A stretch of 33,699 bases of DNA, taken from the NCBI RefSeq assembly GCF_007859735.1, contig NZ_SIHI01000037.1, positions 1 through 33,699 of the forward strand, given 5' to 3'. This document shows, one piece after another, positions 25,201 to 32,893 of this stretch; positions within the stretch are counted from its first letter, which is position 1, and each line of letters starts with the position of its first letter. Source of the DNA: Thalassoglobus neptunius. Lineage in GTDB: Bacteria; Planctomycetota; Planctomycetia; Planctomycetales; Planctomycetaceae. The translations under genes were made by a program, and so were the position numbers. The notes under the pieces are model-generated. The model was given only the letters and a program-made list of their open reading frames with translations. It ran no database searches and had not been told where the DNA came from.

Positions 25201-27197
25201 AAGTGATCCCCTCGCAAGTTGCGTTGGATTTGAAGTCTCCAGAAGTCTCAAGCCCTATTGAGATCAGACGCCAACAGCAAGAGGCGGGCGATGACTGTCA
25301 GCCGCTCAGGTATCTCACCGGTGTGTTTTATCGAGGAACAGCTTTCCGCACTCCGTCTTTGACGATCGACCCCTGCCCCGCGAGAGAAACTCATCAGGAA
25401 TTCATCGCTCAGTTGGCTCCTCCGACGTTGAGAGTCACGGGAGAAGATGTGCGTCCAGTGATGTTCGTCCTCGACTGGTCATTCAGCATGCAGGAGAAAG
25501 ACCGCGATGTCGCTGCCCTGAACGCTCTGCAGGGAATCATCACCCAATCGCAGGCAACAGGTGGACAGATCATCTCAGATCAGGCGAAAGTGGGACTGGT
25601 CATTTACGGACATCGAATCGGGGCGCAAGGTGTCAACGAAAGCTATGTCAACTTCGCAGCCCGATTTCGAAATCAGACCGTCGAAGACGTTTCGCAAGCC
25701 CTATCGCGGGTCCGAGACCCACTCGACGACGCCCGCGCAGAACTTGCTCCTCGACGACTCGAAGTTGGTCGAGACGATTTTCTTCAAGTCATTCGACAGT
25801 TTCGCGACATTCCCCCATTCGGTTCGACTCCGCTTGGACAGGGGATTGTTGAAGCTGCGAAGGAACTCGAAGAGCTGGGTGATGAAGGCGGACTGGTGTG
25901 CGTCATCACGGATGGAGCCCCCCGCGATCTCGGAAAGGTCGAGAACATTCTCTCCGCTTCACAGCTGAACAGCTGGACTCCTCGGCAGGTCCGCGATCTT
26001 CAGAACAAGCTGGACGATCGAGCAGCCAGCGTCAGGAATTATCTGTCAAACGATCACATCAGCGCAGTGATTCTGGCTCTGGACTTTCAGGAAGGAGCCG
26101 AAGAATTCCAAACGCTGGAGAGCATCTTCGGTCCCGATGGGCTGAACGTGCGAATTGAAAACGTTTCCAGTCAGGCAGATCCTCGGGTCCGTCAATTGCA
26201 GGAAGTCATCGCTTCGGAATTGAAGCCACGACAGTTCACCGTCGAGACCTCTCAAGGTGTCGCAATCGGAAGCTTCGAACTCGGCGAAACGGTCAGAAAC
26301 CTCGAAATCGACAAAGAATATGTCGTCAAATTCGGACAGTTCGAGCCTCAACGGTTTCGCGTCTCACCCGGCGATCAGCTGGAATTCAGCTTGAATTGGG
26401 AAACTCAGAAGCTCGATGTCGAGCGAGACTTCGACCGCTCCAGTCGTTCTCCGTCGATCGCTCTTGATCGAAATCTCCCACGAACTCTGCCGACAATTTT
26501 GCGGGCCGATGCGTCCATGTTGGGCACTCCGTCCAACGGGGAAGTTCGCTGTGAAATCCAAATCATGCTCGATCACGCTGAGCGCGAGCGCGTCGTCCAG
26601 CGACCAGAAGAAATCGAATTCGAATTCCAGGCGATCGGACAAAACGGTTACATCCCCGATCGAGTCCGCATTGAGTCGAATTCGCAGTTCGGGGCTCCCG
26701 GCTGGACAGCCCTCCTCGATCCATGGCCGAGCAACCGCGGAATCGACATTCACAGCTGGTGGAAGATGACTCGGACACCTCCCGACCAGATTCTGAGCTT
26801 ATCAAGCCTGTCACAAGCGTCCTCGGCGAACCAGACAGTCGTGATCGGAGACGGGGCCGTTCCTGAGTGCCGTTTCTGGAATGCCTATACGGTCCAAGAT
26901 GGTCGGCAGATTTACGAAGTTCACCTTGAACCGGTCGACGCCAGCCAGTTCGAGGCAGTCAAAGATCTCCGGATTGAAATCGGTTCGGCGCGAATTCTGA
27001 ACGACCGGAATTCGTTTGTTCACGAGAGAGTCGACCACGAAGTGACCATTGTGGAATCGGGAATTGTCGTGCACTCATTCCTCTATCCAAGAAACGCGAG
27101 TCCCCAATTCGACGAGAAAGTTCTCGCAATCACGACCGCAGAATCACGAAGAGAGGATGCCTTCTCGGCAACCGTCAAGGTGACGCGACTGCACTGA
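22230..27197 (+). CDS. Giant single-pass envelope protein with vWA domain
   Basis: A 1655-residue protein, ATG with AGGAAAGG six bases upstream. The cytoplasmic tail (1-50) is Ser/Pro-rich and has two K/R-R-N-W-R motifs; one membrane helix follows (about 52-72). Residues 135-290 follow the caspase-like layout of the first giant but with no catalytic residues left (I-D-Y-N-S in place of D-x-C-H). A long helical region runs to about 930, then a beta domain. A von Willebrand factor A domain (about 1075-1290) has an intact MIDAS: D-W-S-F-S (1082-1086), T1200 in G-S-T-P-L-G and D1228 in I-T-D-G-A-P. Beta-rich domains finish the protein. vWA domains with complete MIDAS bind metal and partner proteins. 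It is a relative of the first giant in plan and parts of sequence, so the pair probably arose by duplication. Function unknown; probably partner of the TssM-like protein. Confidence 0.85.
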   Translation: MSSSGKRNWRGGKPSSSPPPASSSSSPSARRNWRSQKTARAGRKNSTNRRMPRLIGASIALLALFVLAVLLWRRADRVHTHFTVIDPTSNRSEESSVSIEFPDNQSESNYFTVGNHFTKHVQSVPDVVPLEEVGRAIQEVAVIYLRPTSARIHGLDPFRSDEAIQDLKTQLSEFEQDHLKLVFIDYNSVESDWRWGFFGESPREDEFSWAAEIPNTIVVVSTRATEKSWPASLPDWGGTIFERIVEQAFSSAADSNQDRQLTVNEVLDFITTQTNSLVSTRRDFTGQTVQIFPPIDSLDSGEESQETPLGELVVLKSPPPPIPREASPSDLQQISKVQQQIAELWDRLNKVSSQRLVDPIRWQSTIAQIRQAQTYLQTGHVNDLQEKFDRIIDSLQALETNATSNPSLKLQLPRQDLLSESSTVDDWSSIWAFTELTDLNATEIAAEAILKKTLEQYPFQATSTIGPTASEQQQIVDARRQIEQVAALTFGCQEDLSNLVLSVQQMLLESEDLIFLNEKSGSPTRSTRTAIRDRALLLNRQIEDYVRWSVRASKLEREVLNEVDNYAHWAATAPGTQPANQARLIAAILDRDGTATLEAPNDTERFQAACVQLFTRLETLLTLHLQLTSAPFADLQELSNAAQKLQTAYEDLHNAREAVETMSKGLLNQPAPGSSVEKWQQARSLRWAPVLESSLRTKIFEMGFDPISEVNDTDELEADKPGDNSGALAQWKKDVLWESVWALRIHDCLATVLPDEDESETEQDTVRTAWIALQNEDSPIAIPRRLDDLSSAVIDHWAECREFVRIAHSRSSETMDQYSLKLLKADLASRFLSDSDYDLIDLHRQITQQLAIVSGLRTALLQADRAILSQWILQDSLGKEWIDPSRVTIRDQDKWFHRVTQFWIEEAERLLKQGGMQDENAIVQERSDRLKACHGWSLTENLPELGSMRFPYQQNEITATWNITVDNPPPDLGTMAINLVTAQTADGADIEVIPSQVALDLKSPEVSSPIEIRRQQQEAGDDCQPLRYLTGVFYRGTAFRTPSLTIDPCPARETHQEFIAQLAPPTLRVTGEDVRPVMFVLDWSFSMQEKDRDVAALNALQGIITQSQATGGQIISDQAKVGLVIYGHRIGAQGVNESYVNFAARFRNQTVEDVSQALSRVRDPLDDARAELAPRRLEVGRDDFLQVIRQFRDIPPFGSTPLGQGIVEAAKELEELGDEGGLVCVITDGAPRDLGKVENILSASQLNSWTPRQVRDLQNKLDDRAASVRNYLSNDHISAVILALDFQEGAEEFQTLESIFGPDGLNVRIENVSSQADPRVRQLQEVIASELKPRQFTVETSQGVAIGSFELGETVRNLEIDKEYVVKFGQFEPQRFRVSPGDQLEFSLNWETQKLDVERDFDRSSRSPSIALDRNLPRTLPTILRADASMLGTPSNGEVRCEIQIMLDHAERERVVQRPEEIEFEFQAIGQNGYIPDRVRIESNSQFGAPGWTALLDPWPSNRGIDIHSWWKMTRTPPDQILSLSSLSQASSANQTVVIGDGAVPECRFWNAYTVQDGRQIYEVHLEPVDASQFEAVKDLRIEIGSARILNDRNSFVHERVDHEVTIVESGIVVHSFLYPRNASPQFDEKVLAITTAESRREDAFSATVKVTRLH

Positions 27198-27266
27198 TTT
27201 CGAAGCTGAATTCGAAACCAGTGAAGCGGACTCTCCAACAGTTTGGCAGTGCGGTCACATCGACAG

Positions 27267-27288
27267 AGCGGTAACAGCCCCGACCGCT
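27267..27288. terminator. Weak hairpin after the giant-protein operon
   Basis: A 6-bp perfect stem (AGCGGT with ACCGCT) around a 10-base loop, 70 bases after the stop of the vWA giant. No T-run follows. It may add to the stronger hairpin at 27336-27365 in ending transcription. Confidence 0.25.
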
Positions 27289-27335
27289 GCATTGCGATAT
27301 CAAGATCTACGGTTCGAGCGTTTGTCGTCCAAAGT

Positions 27336-27365
27336 CTCCTCTGGCGAGAGAAGATGCCAGAGGAG
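27336..27365. terminator. Strong hairpin between convergent genes
   Basis: A perfect 10-bp inverted repeat (CTCCTCTGGC with GCCAGAGGAG) around a 10-base purine-rich loop, inside the 289-base gap between the plus-strand giant-protein operon and the minus-strand beta-propeller gene. It is GC-rich and suits a bidirectional terminator, though no good T-run follows on either strand. The rest of the gap shows no gene. Confidence 0.5.
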
Positions 27366-27486
27366 CTGTGATCACCGGGAAGACAACTCAGTTGCTTCCA
27401 TCAAATCTTTGCAGCCACACGAACTTGCTGATGCCAATAGACAGTTCAATTGCTCGTGCGTTTCACCGCAACCCCGAGAAAATGCT

Positions 27487-28722
27487 CTAAATTCCAGGCT
27501 CAGGAGCTTCATCAGCGGCCTGCTCGTCGTCTGAGGCCATTTCTGGAAGAATTGGTCGACGCTCAGGATGAGCATGAAAGATTGGGAACTCAGCTTGAAT
27601 TTCACGAATTCCCAGTACCAGCCCTCCAGAGCTTGAAACCACAATTCGGTCTGTGCGTTCATTCACAACGCGATTCGGGAAATCACGCATCGCGACTTTG
27701 CCGATCACAGTTCCGTCTTCACGGTTTAAGATGAGCAGGTTCCCGTTGAAGTCAGACGCGTAAACCCGTGTGTCGCTGGCACTGATGAACTGGGTGGCTT
27801 GTGGCTGATTCCAAAGAACGCGACCACTTTCCAGATACAAAGCAAACATCCCTTTTCGATTCGGAATGATGTAAACATGATTTCCGACTGCGGTCGGTCG
27901 CTGATTCATGATCGAGCCGCTTGAGAACGTCCATCGTGTTCGTCCGTTCGACTGGTTCAAGCAGAACAAGCGAGAATTTTCATCCGCCACGAGAACGTAC
28001 TCACCAATGCTTCCAAGTGGAGTGGTGATTCGTGCATCGGTCTCGAACTGGAACTTCAGTTCTTTATTCAGATCGGACAACCCGTAAACCGTTCCGCGTT
28101 CGCTGGCAAAGAGAACCGTGTTGCCCGAATGAATTGGTGGAGAGATGATTCGCTTCGGAGTTTTGAATCGCCACTCTCGGGACATCAGAGACCAGCGTGG
28201 CAGCAAGTTCTCTTGGTGAAGTTCCCGGACCTTTCGCAAATTGAAAGCGTACACACTTCCTTCGACAGTCCCGATGAACACTTGAGTGTCACTGACTGTC
28301 GGGGAAGCAGATGGAAACTGGGGAGACCGCAATTCCCAAAGCAGTTCTCCGTTGAGTTTGTCGAATGAGTGCACGTGCATCCCACTGGCGACGAGCAGCT
28401 CGCGTTCGTTCGACTGGGTCGGAAAAGACCGCTGATCAGCGACTCCGACGAGTGTTGACCAGATTCTCCGACCGGTTTCCCCGTTGAATGTCGTCAAAAT
28501 CCCGGAGGTCGACTGCAGGTACACATTTTGTTCATCGGAGGTGACATGAAGAATGGTGTTCCGTCGGGCGTCGTTGATCGCCTGCCCCCACCAAGCCAGC
28601 GTCAAACCATAGCGGTTCAACTCAGTTTCCTTTGGCATTCCCTCAAGGGTCTGTGCGTTCAGGGAGTTTCCGCCGAGGAGCAGAACGGCGACCAGAAGTA
28701 CCTGTCGCGTAAGCTTCGTCAT
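27487..28722 (-). CDS. Exported PQQ-like beta-propeller protein (BamB-like)
   Basis: A 411-residue protein with an N-terminal signal peptide (about 1-23, ending L-N-A-Q) and seven or eight repeats of the PQQ/beta-propeller type. Typical units are V-Y-L-Q-S-T-S-G-I-L-T-T-F-N-G, V-F-I-G-T-V-E-G-S-V-Y-A-F-N and L-F-C-L-N-Q-S-N-G-R-T-R-W. The closest named relatives by appearance are BamB (outer membrane assembly) and the many planctomycete PQQ-repeat proteins; there is no sign of a cofactor dehydrogenase core, so it is probably a scaffold. The ATG is at 28722 with AAGG upstream. It is convergent with the giant-protein operon; whether it works with it is not known. Confidence 0.8.
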   Translation of the reverse strand: MTKLTRQVLLVAVLLLGGNSLNAQTLEGMPKETELNRYGLTLAWWGQAINDARRNTILHVTSDEQNVYLQSTSGILTTFNGETGRRIWSTLVGVADQRSFPTQSNERELLVASGMHVHSFDKLNGELLWELRSPQFPSASPTVSDTQVFIGTVEGSVYAFNLRKVRELHQENLLPRWSLMSREWRFKTPKRIISPPIHSGNTVLFASERGTVYGLSDLNKELKFQFETDARITTPLGSIGEYVLVADENSRLFCLNQSNGRTRWTFSSGSIMNQRPTAVGNHVYIIPNRKGMFALYLESGRVLWNQPQATQFISASDTRVYASDFNGNLLILNREDGTVIGKVAMRDFPNRVVNERTDRIVVSSSGGLVLGIREIQAEFPIFHAHPERRPILPEMASDDEQAADEAPEPGI

Positions 28723-29287
28723 TGTGGAGGCCTTAGGTGTGATTCAACGAAATGCAATGAACAGTCAGAATCAATATCCATCCCAGAATAGGATTCTCGA
28801 TTGGAACGTTGAATGTCGCCTGAAGTCAGAAGCCTTCCAGTTTCGCAGGCAGACAACCAATCAGGCTGAGGCTCTGGACAGTCGCCAGAGTACGCTCATC
28901 AACGCTGATTGTTGAATAATGTAACAGCTGACTCGATGCAAACGCACGAGAGATCCGCCATTCTTTCGCTCTAATCGTCGATTCTTTGTCGTCCACATCG
29001 ATTTGTTTGCCCCAGCCCGAAGAGCTTTGCTCAAGTGATGTGGATGTCTCCGGGAGAATCGATTCTACAAGCAGCGCATAACTGGAATTCTCGGATCGAT
29101 TCGAACAACCGGACTCAGATGACCTACAGATTCCCCGCTGAACGGATGACGTTCTTGCTTGCGATTCCAGCGAAGACTGTTTCTATTCGACACCAACTCC
29201 ATAAAATTGATATTCCCGAATTCCTCACGAAATCGCAATCGGACGAGATCGGATCGTCTCTATCGAATGAAAGGACAGGCGGCACCT
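28723..29287. other. Intergenic region between divergent genes
   Basis: These 565 bases lie between the beta-propeller gene (minus) and the quinone oxidoreductase gene (plus). Short open frames here look non-coding. No RNA gene, repeat or convincing promoter was recognised, although the region must contain promoters for both genes. Confidence 0.5.
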
Positions 29288-30286
29288 ATGAAAGCGGCAG
29301 TCATTCAACAACCTGGAACCCCGGATGTTTTTCAGGTCAGTGAAGTTCCCAGCCCATCCTGCGGTCCGACCGAAATCCTGGTAAAGATCGCTTACTCCGC
29401 CGTGAACCCGATCGATACCTACTTTCGCAGCGGGGCGATCGAAGTTCCCGGTCCATTTCCGCTCATTCTGGGATGTGATTTCGCGGGAACTGTCGAAGAA
29501 GTGGGGCCGAATGTCACCAGATTTCAGGTCGGAGATCGTGTTTGGGGAAGTAATCAGGGACTGTTCGGACAACCAGGAACGCTCGCAGAGCAAGTGGCTG
29601 TCGACGAGAAGTGGGCCTATCACACGCCCGAAAAGATGAGTGATCAGGACGCCGCAGCCGGTGCACTGACCGGAATCACTGCCCAACTCGGGTTGTTTCT
29701 GCATGGTCGACTGCAGTCGGGGGAAACGGTCTTCGTGAACGGCGGAACAGGCGGAGTCGGTTCGATGGTGATTCAGTTCGCCAAAGCGGCCGGAGCGAAG
29801 GTCGTCACGACTGCCGGGGCCGAAGAGAAACAGAAGCTTGCCCGTGAACTCGGGGCGGATGTTGTCCTCGATTATCGGTCCGAACAACTGGAGAACGAGT
29901 TGCGCGACGCATCTGCGTCAACTGGAGGCTTCGATATCTGGTGGGAGACTCAACGAGAACCGAATCTTCCAATGGCGATTCTAGTGATGAAAAAACGTGG
30001 TCGAATCATTCTCATGGCTGGGCGCGAAGCTCAACCTCAGTTTCCTCTCGGTCCATTCTATGTGAGCGACCTGCAGATGATTGGATTCGCAATGTTCAAC
30101 GCCAGTGCTGAGGAACAGCGAGACTGCGCGGAGAGAATGAATTCGATGTGGTCAGAAGGAAAGTGGAAGCCGATCATCGGTCAAACATTCTCACTCGACG
30201 ATGTCTCGAGTGCACATCAATTGCAGGAAGACAACACTCTTGGGAAAACTCACACCCTGACCGGGAAGATTCTTATTGAGATTTGA
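29288..30286 (+). CDS. NADPH:quinone oxidoreductase-type (zeta-crystallin-like) enzyme
   Basis: A 332-residue member of the medium-chain dehydrogenase/reductase superfamily, quinone reductase branch. It begins M-K-A-A-V-I-Q-Q-P-G, has the typical S-A-V-N-P-I-D-T-Y-F-R-S-G and L-G-C-D-F-A-G-T-V-E-E-V-G segments, and a Rossmann motif F-V-N-G-G-T-G-G-V-G-S-M-V-I-Q-F-A-K. It lacks the zinc-binding cysteines of alcohol dehydrogenases, as expected for this branch. It probably reduces quinones or other carbonyl/enone compounds with NADPH in the cytoplasm. The open frame runs back to 29159, but the family start is the ATG at 29288, with a GGACAGG upstream; a second ATG at 29267 is possible. The next gene, panB, begins 217 bases on. 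Confidence 0.87.
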   Translation: MKAAVIQQPGTPDVFQVSEVPSPSCGPTEILVKIAYSAVNPIDTYFRSGAIEVPGPFPLILGCDFAGTVEEVGPNVTRFQVGDRVWGSNQGLFGQPGTLAEQVAVDEKWAYHTPEKMSDQDAAAGALTGITAQLGLFLHGRLQSGETVFVNGGTGGVGSMVIQFAKAAGAKVVTTAGAEEKQKLARELGADVVLDYRSEQLENELRDASASTGGFDIWWETQREPNLPMAILVMKKRGRIILMAGREAQPQFPLGPFYVSDLQMIGFAMFNASAEEQRDCAERMNSMWSEGKWKPIIGQTFSLDDVSSAHQLQEDNTLGKTHTLTGKILIEI

Positions 30287-30503
30287 CGTATTTATCGAAT
30301 CGTCTCCCGCGAGGACATTGTTTAGTTGGATGCGAATGAATCGCACGTGAGACTGAACGAACGCTCCGGTCACACGGTTCCTGACTCAGCGTTTATGCAG
30401 AAGTCAGCCAATTCGCAGAGACCGGAACCATTTCAAATCATCCCGCCAGGGATCACCCAATCAACGCTACTGAAAAGACCTTTACTGAAAAGAAAAAGAA
30501 GTC

Positions 30504-31283
30504 ATGACTGTCCCTGAATTCATGCGTGCGAAGTCCCAAGGCCGAAAGCTCTCCGTGCTGACGGCTTATGATTCTCTCTGGGCAACGATCCTGGAGGAAT
30601 CGGGAATCGATGCCATTCTCGTGGGTGACACACTAGGAATGGTCGTGCAAGGGAAACAAACGACACTTCCCGTCACACTTGAGCAAATCATCTACCATGG
30701 CGAAATCGTAGCGAGGTGTGCTCCGAAGACACTTGTCATCGTCGACCTCCCGTTTATGAGTTATCAGGTCAGCTCACGTCAGGCCGTTCGCAATGCCGGA
30801 AAAATTCTGAAAGAAACCGGTGCTCAGGCTGTAAAACTTGAAGGGGGAATCAATCAGTCCAAAACGATTTCTCGACTTGCGGATTGTGACCTGTCCGTAA
30901 TGGCTCATGTCGGAATGCGTCCCCAATCGGTTCATAAACTCGGGAAGATGTCTGCCATTCAACGAGACGCGAAAGCGCTGCTCGCAGACGCAAAAGCTGC
31001 TGAAGACTCCGGGGCCTTTTCCGTTGTTCTTGAACTTGTGCCTGCCGAAATCGCCCAGGAAGTCACAGACACACTCTCGATTCCGACAATCGGAATCGGA
31101 GCCGGAGCTGGCTGCGATGGTCAGGTTCTCGTCACCCCTGACATGTTCGGCCTTTCCGGGTTTCAACCGAAATTCGTCAAGAAGTATGTCGACCTGAAAA
31201 AACTCGCTGTGGAAGCGACGAAACAGTACATGACAGAAGTTCAGGAAGGTCAATTCCCGGACGACGCTCACAGCCACAAATAG
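30504..31283 (+). CDS. panB: 3-methyl-2-oxobutanoate hydroxymethyltransferase
   Basis: Ketopantoate hydroxymethyltransferase, the first committed step of pantothenate (and so coenzyme A) synthesis: 3-methyl-2-oxobutanoate + 5,10-methylenetetrahydrofolate gives ketopantoate. The 259 residues match the family length. Visible sites: V-G-D-T-L-G-M-V (metal ligand D42), V-D-L-P-F-M-S-Y (D81), V-K-L-E-G-G (E113), H-V-G-M-R-P-Q-S and the late P-A-E-I-A with the presumed catalytic E182, followed by T-I-G-I-G-A-G-A-G-C-D-G-Q. The leader carries an 11-base direct repeat (tactgaaaaga at 30468 and 30483) just before the start. No panC or panD gene is next to it; the downstream gene is a sulfatase. Confidence 0.97.
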   Translation: MTVPEFMRAKSQGRKLSVLTAYDSLWATILEESGIDAILVGDTLGMVVQGKQTTLPVTLEQIIYHGEIVARCAPKTLVIVDLPFMSYQVSSRQAVRNAGKILKETGAQAVKLEGGINQSKTISRLADCDLSVMAHVGMRPQSVHKLGKMSAIQRDAKALLADAKAAEDSGAFSVVLELVPAEIAQEVTDTLSIPTIGIGAGAGCDGQVLVTPDMFGLSGFQPKFVKKYVDLKKLAVEATKQYMTEVQEGQFPDDAHSHK

Positions 31284-31347
31284 CGTTCATTCCGAGTTTT
31301 GACTTCTACGAATTCATTCCCTCCCCCAATCTCTTTGCGAGCCTGAC

Positions 31348-32838
31348 ATGAGAAGAATCTGGACCAGCGCCTCACCACTATTCCTCTGTGTGATTGTCTT
31401 GACCGGTTGGGCCTCGAAACATGTCGTTGCTCAGGAACGTCCGAACATCCTCTGGATTTTTGTCGACGATCAGTCTCGGCATTACGGATTCAACGGAGAA
31501 TCTCTCGTCGACACTCCGACGATGGACCGGCTTGCCGCTGAAAGTACAGTCTTCACGAATACCGTCGTCACCGCGCCGGTCTGTTCAACATCACGTTCCT
31601 CGCTGATTACCGGGATGTATCAGACATCCATTGGTGCACATCACCATCGCAGTGGACGTGGAACCGAAAAAATACATCTGCCTGATCATGTCCGAATGAT
31701 CCCGGAATATCTTCAAGAGGCGGGATACTTCACGTCACTCGGGACAGCGACAACAGCCGCATCAGCATCTCCTGCACGACGACTCGGAAAGTCAGATTAC
31801 AATTTCGAATGGGACGAAAGCGTTTACGATTCGAGCGACTGGAGCGGTCGTGAACCGGGGCAACCATTCTTTGCACAGGTGATGTTGCTCGGGGGAAAAG
31901 CGAGGCAGCAAGCACGCAAGTCAAAAGACATTCCGCACGTTGCCGTCGACGATGTAACCCTGCCGCCGTATTACCCGGATCACCCGGTCATCCGAGAAGA
32001 CTGGGCTGCTTACCTCGATACGTTCACACTCGTCGATCGAGAAGTTGAAGCGATCGTCGATCGGCTTGCTAAAGATGGAGATTTGCAAAACACGATTATC
32101 TTCTTTCTGACCGATCACGGCGTCAGTCATGCTCGCGGAAAGCAGTATTGCACCGACGAAGGTGTCATGGTGCCTTTCTTCGTCTACGGCCCCGGTCGAA
32201 TCGACGCTCGCATCGAACGCGACGAAATGGTGGCACATATTGATGTCGCCGCTTCCACGCTGTTCTTCGCGGGAGTTACTATTCCCGATCACATGGAAGC
32301 TCGTCCGCTCTTTGGCCCCGACGCCAGCCCTCGTGAGTACGTCGTTTCAGCGAGAGACCGATGTGACGAGACTTACGATCGAATTCGAAGCGTCCGCACT
32401 CAATCGATGAAGTACATCCGGAACGGATACCCGCAGCGACCGCACCTGCTCCCTAACGTCTACAAAGATCAGAAGGAGATTTACCAGGCTCTTCGGGAAT
32501 GGCATCAGGCTGGCAAACTCAATGCACTCCAGGAAACTCTCTTGTTTTCAGAGACTCGCCCGGAGGAAGAGTTGTACGATCTTGCGAAGGATCCTTGGGA
32601 ACTCAACAACCTCGCCGATTCCGCGGAATATCAATCGCAACTGCGAGAGATGAGCGGCTTGCTTGATCAGTGGATCGAAGAGACCGGCGATCATGGTCAG
32701 GAAGTTGAACCGATGGAAATGTACGACAGCGACATGGCAGTCTACCTTCAGTCGATGACCAACAGAAAACCGGAACGACTTCCGCTCATTCAAAAGAACA
32801 TCGACCAGATGAAACGCTGGTGGCGGGAAGGAAAATAA
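31348..32838 (+). CDS. Secreted type I sulfatase
   Basis: A 496-residue formylglycine-dependent sulfatase that hydrolyses sulfate esters, most likely of sulfated polysaccharides, as planctomycetes commonly do. A signal peptide (about 1-28, ending V-V-A-Q) is followed by R-P-N-I-L-W-I-F-V-D-D with the two metal-binding aspartates (D40, D41). The maturation motif is V-C-S-T-S-R (C79 to R83), where Cys79 would become formylglycine; the usual proline is a threonine. G-M-Y-Q-T-S-I-G-A-H-H-H-R-S (89-102) and F-F-L-T-D-H-G supply other conserved active-site residues. The C terminus holds the typical E-L-Y-D-L-A-K-D-P-W-E-L-N-N-L-A. The exact substrate cannot be read. Its maturation needs a formylglycine-generating enzyme, not seen in the window. 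Confidence 0.95.
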   Translation: MRRIWTSASPLFLCVIVLTGWASKHVVAQERPNILWIFVDDQSRHYGFNGESLVDTPTMDRLAAESTVFTNTVVTAPVCSTSRSSLITGMYQTSIGAHHHRSGRGTEKIHLPDHVRMIPEYLQEAGYFTSLGTATTAASASPARRLGKSDYNFEWDESVYDSSDWSGREPGQPFFAQVMLLGGKARQQARKSKDIPHVAVDDVTLPPYYPDHPVIREDWAAYLDTFTLVDREVEAIVDRLAKDGDLQNTIIFFLTDHGVSHARGKQYCTDEGVMVPFFVYGPGRIDARIERDEMVAHIDVAASTLFFAGVTIPDHMEARPLFGPDASPREYVVSARDRCDETYDRIRSVRTQSMKYIRNGYPQRPHLLPNVYKDQKEIYQALREWHQAGKLNALQETLLFSETRPEEELYDLAKDPWELNNLADSAEYQSQLREMSGLLDQWIEETGDHGQEVEPMEMYDSDMAVYLQSMTNRKPERLPLIQKNIDQMKRWWREGK

Positions 32839-32893
32839 CATCTGTCAGATGCTACATTCCCCACAGCCACCCAATCGTTTCCTCGACTGAGTC

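Noticed and set aside
15493-27197. Labelling the trio a vWA-MoxR-type ternary conflict system.
   Set aside because: No MoxR ATPase, effector-associated domain or nuclease/toxin domain is visible, and the giants are membrane-anchored with extracytoplasmic bodies.
119-27197. Linking the phage-like tail genes and the TssM-like operon as one type VI secretion system.
   Set aside because: The tail genes resemble siphophage connectors rather than TssB/C sheath or Hcp, and 11 kb of unrelated genes lie between.
28724-28915. A 63-codon plus-strand frame in the gap before the oxidoreductase.
   Set aside because: No ribosome binding site and no protein-like pattern; likely chance.
29159-29287. N-terminal extension of the quinone oxidoreductase.
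   Set aside because: The extra residues are basic and low in family likeness; the conserved start M-K-A-A-V is at 29288.
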